From positions 186,001 through 250,000 of the forward strand of contig NZ_RZYA01000011.1 of assembly GCF_004005495.1 (NCBI RefSeq): DNA of 64,000 nt, given 5' to 3'. This DNA comes from Streptomyces antnestii (lineage in GTDB: Bacteria > Actinomycetota > Actinomycetes > Streptomycetales > Streptomycetaceae). This document shows, in pieces, positions 16,519 to 24,709 of the stretch. A model generated the notes under the pieces. The model had not been told where the DNA came from and did no database searches. It saw only the letters and a list, made by a program, of their open reading frames with translations. Every line of letters starts with the position of its first letter. Position 1 is the first letter of the stretch. The position numbers and the translations under genes are program-made.

Positions 16519-17307
16519 TCACCCTGCGTGGCTGACGGCCTGGAGCAGCCTGCCCTCGGCGTAGGCGAGCGCGGCGGGCAGCTGCAGCGCGGACGGGCGG
16601 CCGCTGAGGAGGACCGTGAGCGCGCCCTGCGTGCGGGCGTCGGCGTCCGGGCCGGAACCGATCCTGCGCAGGGCCTGCGCGGCGACGGCGCCGGCGCTGC
16701 CGTGCAGCACGAGGGGCGGCGTTCCCGGCTGCTGGACGGCGGCGCGGATACGTTCCGCCACGAGTTCGTAATGGGTGCAGCCCAGGACGACGGCCCTTAC
16801 ATCACGAGGGGTGAGCGCCGCGGCGGCGGCGATCGTCCGGTCGATGGCGTCCTCGTCGGCGTGCTCCACCGCGTCGGCGAGTCCGGGACAGGGCACCTCG
16901 GTGACCTCGACCCCGTCCGCGAACTCCTGGATGAGGCCGCGCTGGTAGGGGCTGCCGGTGGTGGCGGGGGTCGCCCAGATGGCGACGGGCCCGGAGCCGG
17001 CGGCGGCCGGCTTGATCGCCGGGACCGTTCCGATGACCGGGATCCCGGGTTCGAGGCGGGCCCGCAGGGCCGGCAGGGCGTGGACCGTGGCGGTGTTGCA
17101 CGCCACGATGAGCGCGTCCGGGCGGTGCTGTGCGGCGGCGTCGGCGACGGCCAGCGCCCGCTCGACGATGCCTTGCGGACTGCGCGGCCCCCAGGGCATG
17201 CCGTCGGGGTCGGAGGAGAGGATGAGCTCGGCGTCGGGGCGCAGGCGCCGTACCGCGGCCGCGGCCGCGATGAGTCCGATTCCCGAGTCCATGAGCGCGA
17301 TCTTCAC
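16519..17307 (-). CDS. Aspartate/glutamate racemase family protein
   Basis: A 262-residue racemase-fold protein. Both catalytic cysteines are present: Cys70 in LIVACNTATVHALP and Cys177 in VVLGCTHYELV, along with the N-terminal MDSGIGL. This matches cofactor-independent glutamate racemases (MurI), which supply D-Glu for peptidoglycan, but the sequence between motifs is divergent (PDGMPWGPRSPQG), so it may be a second paralogue with another amino or hydroxy acid substrate. The frame opens at 17448; GTG 17307 is chosen because the protein family begins MKIALMDSG. It is divergent from the glycosyltransferase, with only 58 bp between starts. Confidence 0.82.
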   Translation of the reverse strand: MKIALMDSGIGLIAAAAAVRRLRPDAELILSSDPDGMPWGPRSPQGIVERALAVADAAAQHRPDALIVACNTATVHALPALRARLEPGIPVIGTVPAIKPAAAGSGPVAIWATPATTGSPYQRGLIQEFADGVEVTEVPCPGLADAVEHADEDAIDRTIAAAAALTPRDVRAVVLGCTHYELVAERIRAAVQQPGTPPLVLHGSAGAVAAQALRRIGSGPDADARTQGALTVLLSGRPSALQLPAALAYAEGRLLQAVSHAG

Positions 17308-17365
17308 CCGGAAACCATAGACGATGGGCCTTGTACGGGGTGTGGGGTGGGGCAGACTGCGGCAA

Positions 17366-18541
17366 ATGGACGCCGTTGTGTGGATCACCGCAGCATCGCT
17401 GGCCGCGTGGGTGTGGCTGCTGGTCGGGCAGGGCTTCTTCTGGCGCACGGACCTGCGCCTCCCTCCGCGTACGGATCCCGCCGAGTGGCCTTCGGTCTGC
17501 GTCGTCGTCCCCGCCCGCGACGAAGCCGCCGTGCTGCCGGAGAGCCTGCCCTCGCTGCTCGCGCAGGACTATCCGGGGCGGGCCGAGATCTTCCTCGTCG
17601 ACGACGGCAGCACGGACGGCACCGGGGCGCTGGCCGGGGAGCTGGCCCTGCGGCACGGCGGGCTGCCACTCACGGTCGACTCGCCGGGCGAGCCCCCGGC
17701 GGGCTGGACGGGCAAGCTCTGGGCCGTGCGGCACGGGATCGGCCTGGCACGCGCGCGTGACCCCGAGTACCTGCTCCTCACCGACGCGGACATCGCGCAC
17801 GAGCCGGACAGCCTGCGGGAACTGGTGGCCGCGGCCCGTGCGGGCGGCTACGACCTCGTCTCGCAGATGGCGCGGCTGCGCGTGGAGAGCGTGTGGGAGC
17901 GCCTTGTCGTGCCGGCCTTCGTGTACTTCTTCTCGCAGCTGTACCCGTTCCGCCGGATCGCGCGGAAGGGCTCGCGTACGGCGGCGGCCGCGGGCGGCTG
18001 CGTGCTCCTGAGCGCGGGGGCGGCCGAGCGTGCACACGTGCCCGACTCGATCCGGCACGCGGTCATCGACGACGTGGCGCTCGCCCGCGCGGTAAAGGGG
18101 TCAGGAGGCCACATCTGGCTGGGCCTGGCCGACCGCGTCGACAGTGTGCGCCCCTACCCGCGCCTCGGCGATCTATGGCGCATGGTGTCGCGCAGCGCGT
18201 ACGCCCAGCTGCGCCACAACCCGCTGCTCCTGGTGGGCACGGTGGCCGGGCTCGCGCTCGTCTACCTGGTGCCGCCGGTCGCGCTGGTCTCCGGCCTCGC
18301 CACCGGCAGCGGGCTCACCGCCCTGTTCGGCGGGCTCGCCTGGCTGCTGATGACGGCGACGTACGTCCCGATGCTGCGCTACTACGGGCTGCCGCTGTGG
18401 ACGGCGCCGCTGTTGCCGGGTACCGCGTTCCTCTATCTCCTCATGACGGTCGACTCGGCGGTGCAGCACTACAGGGGACGCGGTGCGGCCTGGAAGGGGC
18501 GTACGTACTCCAGGCCGGACCCCGCGCCGGAACGGCAGTAG
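17366..18541 (+). CDS. HpnB-like family 2 glycosyltransferase, membrane-bound
   Basis: A 391-residue protein with an N-terminal membrane helix (about residues 4-22), a GT-A domain and four C-terminal helices. The nucleotide-sugar motifs are VVPARDEAAVLPESL, LVDDGSTDGT, LLTDADI and VIDDVALARAVK. The pattern GWTGKLWAVRHG and the C-terminal region are typical of the hopene-associated glycosyltransferase HpnB. No hopanoid or squalene gene is nearby, so a hopanoid substrate is not supported by context. The ATG at 17366 lacks a strong ribosome-binding site. It is convergent with the TerD gene, 12 bp away. Confidence 0.83.
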   Translation: MDAVVWITAASLAAWVWLLVGQGFFWRTDLRLPPRTDPAEWPSVCVVVPARDEAAVLPESLPSLLAQDYPGRAEIFLVDDGSTDGTGALAGELALRHGGLPLTVDSPGEPPAGWTGKLWAVRHGIGLARARDPEYLLLTDADIAHEPDSLRELVAAARAGGYDLVSQMARLRVESVWERLVVPAFVYFFSQLYPFRRIARKGSRTAAAAGGCVLLSAGAAERAHVPDSIRHAVIDDVALARAVKGSGGHIWLGLADRVDSVRPYPRLGDLWRMVSRSAYAQLRHNPLLLVGTVAGLALVYLVPPVALVSGLATGSGLTALFGGLAWLLMTATYVPMLRYYGLPLWTAPLLPGTAFLYLLMTVDSAVQHYRGRGAAWKGRTYSRPDPAPERQ

Positions 18542-18553
18542 CCGCGCGGGCCA

Positions 18554-19837
18554 CTACTTCCTGCCCGGCGTCCAGTTCATGCCCCACCCATAGGCGTAGT
18601 CGACGGTGCGCTGGGGGCTCACTCCGCGCTCCGGCACGAGGTACCGGGCCTCGCGCTGCACGGTCAGGTCGCTTCCAGTGTTCGTGATCAGCGCGAGGGC
18701 GCACACCGTCGACGGCACGGTGCACTCGTCCAGGGAGAAGTCGACGGCCGCGCCGAACTGGGGCTGGAGCGTGACGGTCGCGTGCAGGTCGGCGAAGCTG
18801 CGGGCGCCTTCGTAGATGGTGACGAAGATGAGGACGCGCCGCAGTTCGTTCTTGTGGTCGAGGTTGATCGTCAGGTTCTCGCCGCTGGAGACGGCGCCCG
18901 TGCGGTCGTCGCCGTCGAGGTGGATGTACGGCGGGCGTTGCAGCGCTCCGAAGGCGTTGCCCAGCGCCTGGACGACGCCCTTGCGGCCGTCGGTGAGCTC
19001 GTAGAGGGCGCACAGGTCCAGGTCGAGGTCCGCGTGCTGGGCCACGGCCCGGCCCAGTTTGCTGCCCCACCCCTTGAACTGCTTGTGCACCTCCCAGTTG
19101 AGGTTGACGCGCATCGCGCCGGAGGTGCCGCCCTGCTTGGTCAGGGAGACGGACGGCGCCGCCTTCGTGAGCGTCACTTTGGTGAGGCGGACGGGCTGCG
19201 TGGGCGCGGCGGGGGGCATGGGCGGAGGCGGCGTCACGGGGGCGGCGACCGGCGGCGCGGGCTGCACGGGGGCGGGCCGAGCGGGGGTAGGAGGCGTCTG
19301 CGCGGCCGGCTGCGGTTCGTCGACCGTGATCCCGTAGTCGGTGGCCAGGCCCGCCAGGCCGCTGCCGTATCCCTGGCCGACGGCCCGGAACTTCCAGGTG
19401 CCCTGGCGCCGGTACAGCTCGCCGAGGACGAAGGCGGTCTCCACGCTCGCGTCGGCGCTGTCGTAGCGCGCGATCTCGGCGCCGCTCGCCGCGTCGAGGA
19501 CTCTGATGTGGAGGCCGGGGACCTGTCCGAACGTGCCGCCGTCCGACGAGGCGGCGAGCACGACGCTCTCGATCGCGGGCTCCACGCGCGCGAGGTCGAC
19601 CGCGAGCGTGTCGGTCACCTGGCCGTCCGCGTTGCGCTTTCCCTCGTGCCGTACGGCCCCCGAGGCGTGCGCCGGCTGGTTGTAAAAGACGAAGTCCGCG
19701 TCCGAACGGACCTTTCCGGAGACGAGCAGCAGGGCGGACGCATCCGTGTCGGGCACGCCCGCGCCCGAACGCCACCCCAATTCGACGCGCACAGCAGACG
19801 CCGGCACGACGACATTCTGACCTTTAGACATTGACAT
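18554..19837 (-). CDS. terD-like: Tandem TerD-domain protein
   Basis: A 427-residue protein with two TerD-type calcium-binding domains, about residues 1-175 and 230-427, joined by a Pro/Ala-rich linker. Domain one holds SDADFVFYNQP and DGGTFGQVPGL; domain two LDLDLCALYELTDGRKG and YIHLDGDDRTG with the acidic calcium loop. TerD proteins are linked to tellurite and other stress resistance and, in Streptomyces, to calcium-dependent development. The ATG at 19837 has GGGGG 5 bases upstream; the frame open to 19930 lacks family character. The divergent gene across a 259-bp gap is a Pro/Gln-rich protein often seen beside it. Confidence 0.9.
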   Translation of the reverse strand: MSMSKGQNVVVPASAVRVELGWRSGAGVPDTDASALLLVSGKVRSDADFVFYNQPAHASGAVRHEGKRNADGQVTDTLAVDLARVEPAIESVVLAASSDGGTFGQVPGLHIRVLDAASGAEIARYDSADASVETAFVLGELYRRQGTWKFRAVGQGYGSGLAGLATDYGITVDEPQPAAQTPPTPARPAPVQPAPPVAAPVTPPPPMPPAAPTQPVRLTKVTLTKAAPSVSLTKQGGTSGAMRVNLNWEVHKQFKGWGSKLGRAVAQHADLDLDLCALYELTDGRKGVVQALGNAFGALQRPPYIHLDGDDRTGAVSSGENLTINLDHKNELRRVLIFVTIYEGARSFADLHATVTLQPQFGAAVDFSLDECTVPSTVCALALITNTGSDLTVQREARYLVPERGVSPQRTVDYAYGWGMNWTPGRK

Positions 19838-20096
19838 GTCCGCCCCCAACAGAGATCTCCGGGTACCTGACCAACCTATTCCCCGCGCCGGAAAGGGCAC
19901 GAGGACATGCGTTTGATGATCACTGGACAACCGCCGGTAACCCGCCAGGAACTCGCCTTTACACGATCCGAACGCCGACCGACGACCGTTTTTGCCAAGT
20001 TCGCTCGCATTGGGGATCGCAAGTCACTGACGACACGCAAAACAACCCTCTTATCGGTCTCCCCAACCAGCACATCGTGGGCTTAACTTATGTGCC
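19838..20096. promoter_or_regulatory. Divergent promoter region, AT-richer than its surroundings
   Basis: Contains runs unusual for this genome such as CGTTTTTGCC and CAAAACAACCCTCTTATC. The rightward gene may start close to its ATG: TAACTT at 20084-20089 lies about 7 bases before the start codon and no ribosome-binding site is seen, suggesting a leaderless message. No operator is assigned. Confidence 0.45.
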
Positions 20097-20534
20097 ATGA
20101 CCTCCCCCCGCTCCACCTATGGCGGCGGTTACTACTCCGCGCCGTCCTTCCCGGACACTCCGATCTACGACTCCCTCGTCGCAGAGCGGGGCACACCCCA
20201 GATCGCCCCGATCCGGGTCCCTGCCATGTACGACACCCCCGGCAGCCACCTGCCAGCGCTTCCCTCGGCGCTTCCCGCGCTGCCGGCAGCGCCCTCCGCG
20301 CCCATGCCCCAGTACGGCTACGCCGCACCGCAGCAGGCGCCTCTCCAGCACGCTCCGCAGCCGTACATCCCGCAGCAGGCCACCGCTCCGCGCGGTTACG
20401 CGGGCATGCAGCAACCGCAGCAGCAGCGGCCCGCGCCCGGCACCGGTTACGAGGCCATGCGCCCCGCGGCGCCCCGCCCCGCCGCCGCGCCGTACGAGGA
20501 TCCGTACAACCGTCAGCAGTACCGCGGTTATTGA
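20097..20534 (+). CDS. Small Pro/Gln/Tyr-rich protein, DUF6643-like
   Basis: A 145-residue low-complexity protein. The first 42 residues (MTSPRSTYGGGYYSAPSFPD onward) are conserved-looking; the rest is rich in Pro, Gln, Ala and Tyr (QQAPLQHAPQPYIPQQ) and probably disordered. There is no signal peptide or membrane segment. The best match I know is the actinobacterial DUF6643 family, of unknown role. No clear ribosome-binding site precedes the ATG. It is divergent from the TerD gene and 45 bp upstream of the MOSC gene. Confidence 0.75.
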   Translation: MTSPRSTYGGGYYSAPSFPDTPIYDSLVAERGTPQIAPIRVPAMYDTPGSHLPALPSALPALPAAPSAPMPQYGYAAPQQAPLQHAPQPYIPQQATAPRGYAGMQQPQQQRPAPGTGYEAMRPAAPRPAAAPYEDPYNRQQYRGY

Positions 20535-20579
20535 TCTCCTGGCCATGGGGCTGTCCTCGCTTGCTGGCAGGATGGCCCC

Positions 20580-21404
20580 ATGCCGAACGCCTCGCTCCAC
20601 TCGCTCCACATCCACCCACTGAAATCGGTTCGGGGACACGCGCCGCGCGAGGCGGCCGTGGAGCCGTGGGGTCTCGCAGGAGACCGCCGGTGGGTGCTCG
20701 TCGACACCTCGGGCAAGGTGGTGACCCAGCGTCAGTACCCTGGCCTCGCGCTCACGGCCGCCGCGATACCCGACGGTGACAGTCTGCGCATGTCGGCCCC
20801 CGGCCGCGCGCCCCTGACCGTGCCGGTACCCGACGCGGCCGGGACGACGACGGTGAACATCTTCGGCGACAAGGTCGAGGCCGTGCTCGCCGAGGACGCG
20901 GCGCACCGCTGGTGGAGCGCACACCTCGACGCCGACGTCCGGCTCGCCCACCTCGACGACCCGGCGACGCGGCGCCCCGTCGACCCCGCGTACGCGAAGC
21001 CCGGCGAGACGGTCAGTTTCGCGGACGGTTACCCTCTGCTGCTCACCACCCTGTCCTCGCTCGACGCCCTCAACTCCCTCATCGCCCAGGGCGACCACTG
21101 CGACGAGGGCCCGCTGCCCATGAACCGCTTCCGGCCCAACGTGGTCGTGGACGGCACCCCGCCCTGGGCGGAGGACGACTGGTCACGCATCGCCATCGGC
21201 GAGGTCACGTTCCGTATCACGAAGAAGAGCGGGCGCTGCGTGGTGACCACCACGAATCAGACAACCGCGGAGCGCGGCAAGGAGCCCCTGCGGACGCTCG
21301 CCCGCCACCGCCGCTTCGGTGACCAGCTGTGTTTCGGGACGAATCTGGTTCCCGAGACGACGGGCACGCTCCGGATCGGTGACGCGATCACGATCCTGGA
21401 GTGA
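20580..21404 (+). CDS. MOSC-domain protein
   Basis: A 274-residue protein with an N-terminal MOSC-N barrel (LHIHPLKSVRGHAPREAAVE, GDRRWVLVD) and a C-terminal MOSC domain (about 125-274) containing the conserved RFRPNVVVDG and a candidate molybdenum- or sulfur-binding Cys in KSGRCVVTTTNQ. Relatives of this size include the YcbX/mARC type that reduce N-hydroxylated compounds using molybdenum cofactor. The redox partner is not in the window. The start ATG 20580 fits the conserved N terminus. Confidence 0.88.
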   Translation: MPNASLHSLHIHPLKSVRGHAPREAAVEPWGLAGDRRWVLVDTSGKVVTQRQYPGLALTAAAIPDGDSLRMSAPGRAPLTVPVPDAAGTTTVNIFGDKVEAVLAEDAAHRWWSAHLDADVRLAHLDDPATRRPVDPAYAKPGETVSFADGYPLLLTTLSSLDALNSLIAQGDHCDEGPLPMNRFRPNVVVDGTPPWAEDDWSRIAIGEVTFRITKKSGRCVVTTTNQTTAERGKEPLRTLARHRRFGDQLCFGTNLVPETTGTLRIGDAITILE

Positions 21405-21579
21405 CTGATCGCCCCATGTGAGGGAACCCCGCGCCAGGACACGGTCGTTGGAGCACAATGGAAAGGCCGGGACCGGCAGAGGCCGACGTCGAGCGGGGTG
21501 ATTTCCCTCTCTCTTCGACCCACTCACGCGTGAGCCGTGCCGTTCACGGTTAAAACGGACGCGGAAGGGGGTGCTGGCC

Positions 21580-22185
21580 GTGCGGGCAATCGCCGGACTC
21601 TGGCGGTGGCGGCACAATCCGCTGCGCCGTGCGACCGACCTCGCGGAGGCCTGGGTCGCACTGGCGGCGGTGCTGCTGATCGTCGTCGTCGCACCGCTCA
21701 TCGGCGTCGCGACGGGAGCAGCGGCCCAGGGGGCCCTGCTGCACTCCGTACAGGAACAGCGCAAGGACCGCAGGGAAGTTCCCGCCACGGTCGTCCGGAA
21801 AGTGGCCCAGCCGCCGCTCGACCCCGACCCCGAGACGTCCTCCGCGAGAGACGCGCACAGCCGGGTCGTCGCCGACTGGACGGGACCCGACGGCACGCAC
21901 CACCACGGCAAGGTCCTGGCGAACCTCAAGACCCCGCACCCCGGTGACCGGTTCCCGCTGTGGGTCGACGCCGGCGGTCAGGTCGTGGGCCGCCCGCTGG
22001 ACACGGCGACGGCCACCACACACGCCGCACTGGCCGGATTCGGCACCGCGGCCGTCGCCGCGGGCCTGGTCGAGGGCACGCGCCGCCTGATCGTCTGGCG
22101 CATGGTCCGCCGCCGGTACGAGCGTTGGGACCGCGCCTGGGACAAGGCGGGACCCGACTGGGGCAGGACCGGCGCGGGCAGCTGA
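21580..22185 (+). CDS. Rv1733c-like membrane protein
   Basis: About 201 residues. Two transmembrane helices (about residues 25-50 and 147-168) flank an extracytoplasmic domain containing VVADWTGPDGTHHHGKV and GDRFPLWVDAGGQVVGRPL, the signature of the actinobacterial Rv1733c family. Function is unknown. Two in-frame GTG codons are possible (21571 and 21580); the second is preferred because GGAAGGGG ends 9 bases before it, whereas it abuts the first. Confidence 0.85.
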   Translation: MRAIAGLWRWRHNPLRRATDLAEAWVALAAVLLIVVVAPLIGVATGAAAQGALLHSVQEQRKDRREVPATVVRKVAQPPLDPDPETSSARDAHSRVVADWTGPDGTHHHGKVLANLKTPHPGDRFPLWVDAGGQVVGRPLDTATATTHAALAGFGTAAVAAGLVEGTRRLIVWRMVRRRYERWDRAWDKAGPDWGRTGAGS

Positions 22186-22300
22186 GCCGCCGTACGGACC
22201 GGTCAACTCAGCGGCTGCGCGCACGCTACGGTGGACCCACCTTCGCCGCGGGGATCGCAGCGAGGACCCGCGTACGACGAGGTGGGGGCACGACAAAGCC

Positions 22301-24709
22301 ATGGCACAGGGCACGGTCCAGGTGACGCACACCGGCACGTCGCGGTGGCGGCGCCGCACTGGGGAGTACGCATCGCTCGCCGCGGCCCTGGAGGCCGCGG
22401 GAGACGGTGACGTGCTGACCGTGGCGTCGGGCACGTACAGAGAGAACCTCGTCGTCGAGCGCGCGGTCACCCTGCGGGGCCCCGAAGGTTCGCCCGGGTC
22501 GGTGCGGATCGCCCCCGTCGACGGGGTGCCGCTCACGGTGCGCGCGTCCGCGACCGTCGCCGATCTGCATGTCGAGGGGCAGGACTCCGCGGCCCCCGCC
22601 CTGCTGGTCGAGGAAGGCGCTCCCGAGTTCGCGGACCTGCGCATCGTCACCCGCTCCGCGGCCGGCATAGAGGTGCGGGGCGGCGCGCGGCCGACCGTAC
22701 GACGCTGCACCGTCGACAATCCCGGGGGCATCGGCATCGTCGTACTCGACGGCGGGGGCGGGGTCTTCGAGGAGTGCGAGGTCGTCTCGGCCGGGCAGGC
22801 GGGCGTGGCCGTACGGGGCGGCGCACACCCGCGTCTTGAGCGCTGCCGGGTGCACCACGCGTCGGGTTCCGGACTGTCCGTCACCGGCGAGCACAGCGGC
22901 CTGGAAGCCGTCGGCTGCGAGGTGTACGAGGTCAAGGGCACGGGGGTGCAGGTCACCGGCCGCGCCACCGCGCACCTCACGGACTGCGACGTGCACCGCA
23001 CGACGTCGGACGGTGTCACGCTCGACACGGACGCGGTCCTCACCCTCGCCGACTGCCGTATCCACGACATCCCGGAGAACGCGATCGACCTGCGCTCCCG
23101 GTCGGTCCTGACGCTGACCCGCTCGACGGTGCGCCGGTTCGGGCGCAACGGCCTGTCGGTGTGGGACCCGGGCACACGCGTGGACGCCAACCAGTGCGAG
23201 ATCCACGACAGTACGGGGGACTACCCCGCGGTGTGGGTGAGCGACGGTGCGGCCGCCGTCCTGGAATCGTGCCGCGTGCACGACGTGCCGGACGCCCTGT
23301 TCGTCCTTGACCGGGGCTCGCGCGTGGACGTCGTCGACAGCGACCTCTCCCAAGTACGCAACACGGCCGTGTCGGTGAGCGACGGAGCCACCGCACAGTT
23401 GGACGACTGCCGCATCCGCGAGGCCGCGACCGGCGCCTGGTTCCGTGACCACGGCAGCGGCGGCACCCTCGCCGGCTGCACCGTCGACGCCGTCCAGACC
23501 GGTGTCATCGTCACCAAGGGCGCCGACCCGACGATCGAGCGCTGCACGGTCACCTCCCCCACCGAGGCCGGCTTCTACGTGTCGGCTGAGGGCCGGGGAG
23601 GCTTCCACGGCTGCCGCGTCACGGGCAGCGAGGGCTACGGCTTCCACATCATCGACGGCTGCCGCACGACGCTCAAGAAGTGCCGTACGGAACGGTGTTC
23701 ACGCGGTGGTTACGAGTTCGCCGAGGACGGACCCGTCGTCGAGGAGTGCACGAGCGACGAGAGCGGCGGGGTCCGTCCGGCCGGCAGGACAGCCGCGCCC
23801 GCGCCCGCCGTGCAGACGGCCACCCAGACCGTGGGACTGCTCAGCGCGCTGCCCGGCCAGCGGGCGACGGAGCCCTCCGTGGAGGCACCGGCCACCACCC
23901 GTACGCCGACGGACGTCCTCGGTGAACTCGACACCCTGGTGGGTCTGGACAGCGTCAAACGCGAGGTGCGCGCCCTCACGGACATGATCGAGGTGGGCCG
24001 GCGCCGCCAGGAGGCGGGCCTCAAGGCGGCCTCCGTCCGGCGCCACCTGGTGTTCACGGGCTCCCCCGGCACCGGCAAGACGACCGTGGCACGCCTGTAC
24101 GGCGAGATCCTCGCCTCGCTCGGCGTCCTGGAGAACGGCCATCTGGTCGAGGTGTCGCGGGTCGACCTGGTCGGTGAACACATCGGCTCGACCGCCATCC
24201 GCACCCAGGAGGCCTTCCAACGCGCCCACGGCGGCGTCCTGTTCATCGACGAGGCGTACGCGCTGTCCCCCGAGGACTCCGGTCGCGACTTCGGGCGTGA
24301 GGCCATCGACACCCTCGTGAAGCTGATGGAGGACCAGCGCGACTCCGTCGTGGTGATCGTCGCGGGCTACACGGCCGAGATGGAGCGCTTCCTTTCGGTC
24401 AACCCCGGTGTGGCGTCCCGTTTCTCACGGACCATCACGTTCTCCGACTACGTGCCGGAGGAGCTGCTGAGGATCGTGGAGCAGCAGGCCGACGAGCACG
24501 AGTACCGGCTCGGCGAGGGCGCGTCCGAAGCGCTTCTGAAGCACTTCACGGCGCTCCCGAAGGGGCCCGCCTTCGGCAACGGCCGCACGGCGCGCCAGAC
24601 CTTCGAGTCGATGGTGGAGCGCCACGCGGGCCGGGTCGCCCAGCTCGCCGAGCCGACCAAGGACGACCTGACCCTGCTCTACGAGGCGGACCTGCCCGAA
24701 CTGCCTTGA
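22301..24709 (+). CDS. Right-handed beta-helix protein fused to a CbbX/SpoVK-type AAA ATPase
   Basis: An 802-residue cytoplasmic fusion. Residues about 20-500 form a long parallel beta-helix made of repeated units such as GVAVRGGAHPRLERCRVHHA and AVSVSDGATAQLDDCRI. A disordered Pro/Thr linker (about 500-545) leads to an AAA module with Walker A GSPGTGKTT at about 587-595, Walker B VLFIDEAYAL from 646, and the arginine-finger region VASRFSRTI. The AAA part resembles CbbX, SpoVK and EccA-type ATPases. The helix may bind a partner or polysaccharide surface that the motor remodels; neither is known. The gene overlaps the convergent hydrolase-like gene by 31 bp. Confidence 0.9.
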   Translation: MAQGTVQVTHTGTSRWRRRTGEYASLAAALEAAGDGDVLTVASGTYRENLVVERAVTLRGPEGSPGSVRIAPVDGVPLTVRASATVADLHVEGQDSAAPALLVEEGAPEFADLRIVTRSAAGIEVRGGARPTVRRCTVDNPGGIGIVVLDGGGGVFEECEVVSAGQAGVAVRGGAHPRLERCRVHHASGSGLSVTGEHSGLEAVGCEVYEVKGTGVQVTGRATAHLTDCDVHRTTSDGVTLDTDAVLTLADCRIHDIPENAIDLRSRSVLTLTRSTVRRFGRNGLSVWDPGTRVDANQCEIHDSTGDYPAVWVSDGAAAVLESCRVHDVPDALFVLDRGSRVDVVDSDLSQVRNTAVSVSDGATAQLDDCRIREAATGAWFRDHGSGGTLAGCTVDAVQTGVIVTKGADPTIERCTVTSPTEAGFYVSAEGRGGFHGCRVTGSEGYGFHIIDGCRTTLKKCRTERCSRGGYEFAEDGPVVEECTSDESGGVRPAGRTAAPAPAVQTATQTVGLLSALPGQRATEPSVEAPATTRTPTDVLGELDTLVGLDSVKREVRALTDMIEVGRRRQEAGLKAASVRRHLVFTGSPGTGKTTVARLYGEILASLGVLENGHLVEVSRVDLVGEHIGSTAIRTQEAFQRAHGGVLFIDEAYALSPEDSGRDFGREAIDTLVKLMEDQRDSVVVIVAGYTAEMERFLSVNPGVASRFSRTITFSDYVPEELLRIVEQQADEHEYRLGEGASEALLKHFTALPKGPAFGNGRTARQTFESMVERHAGRVAQLAEPTKDDLTLLYEADLPELP

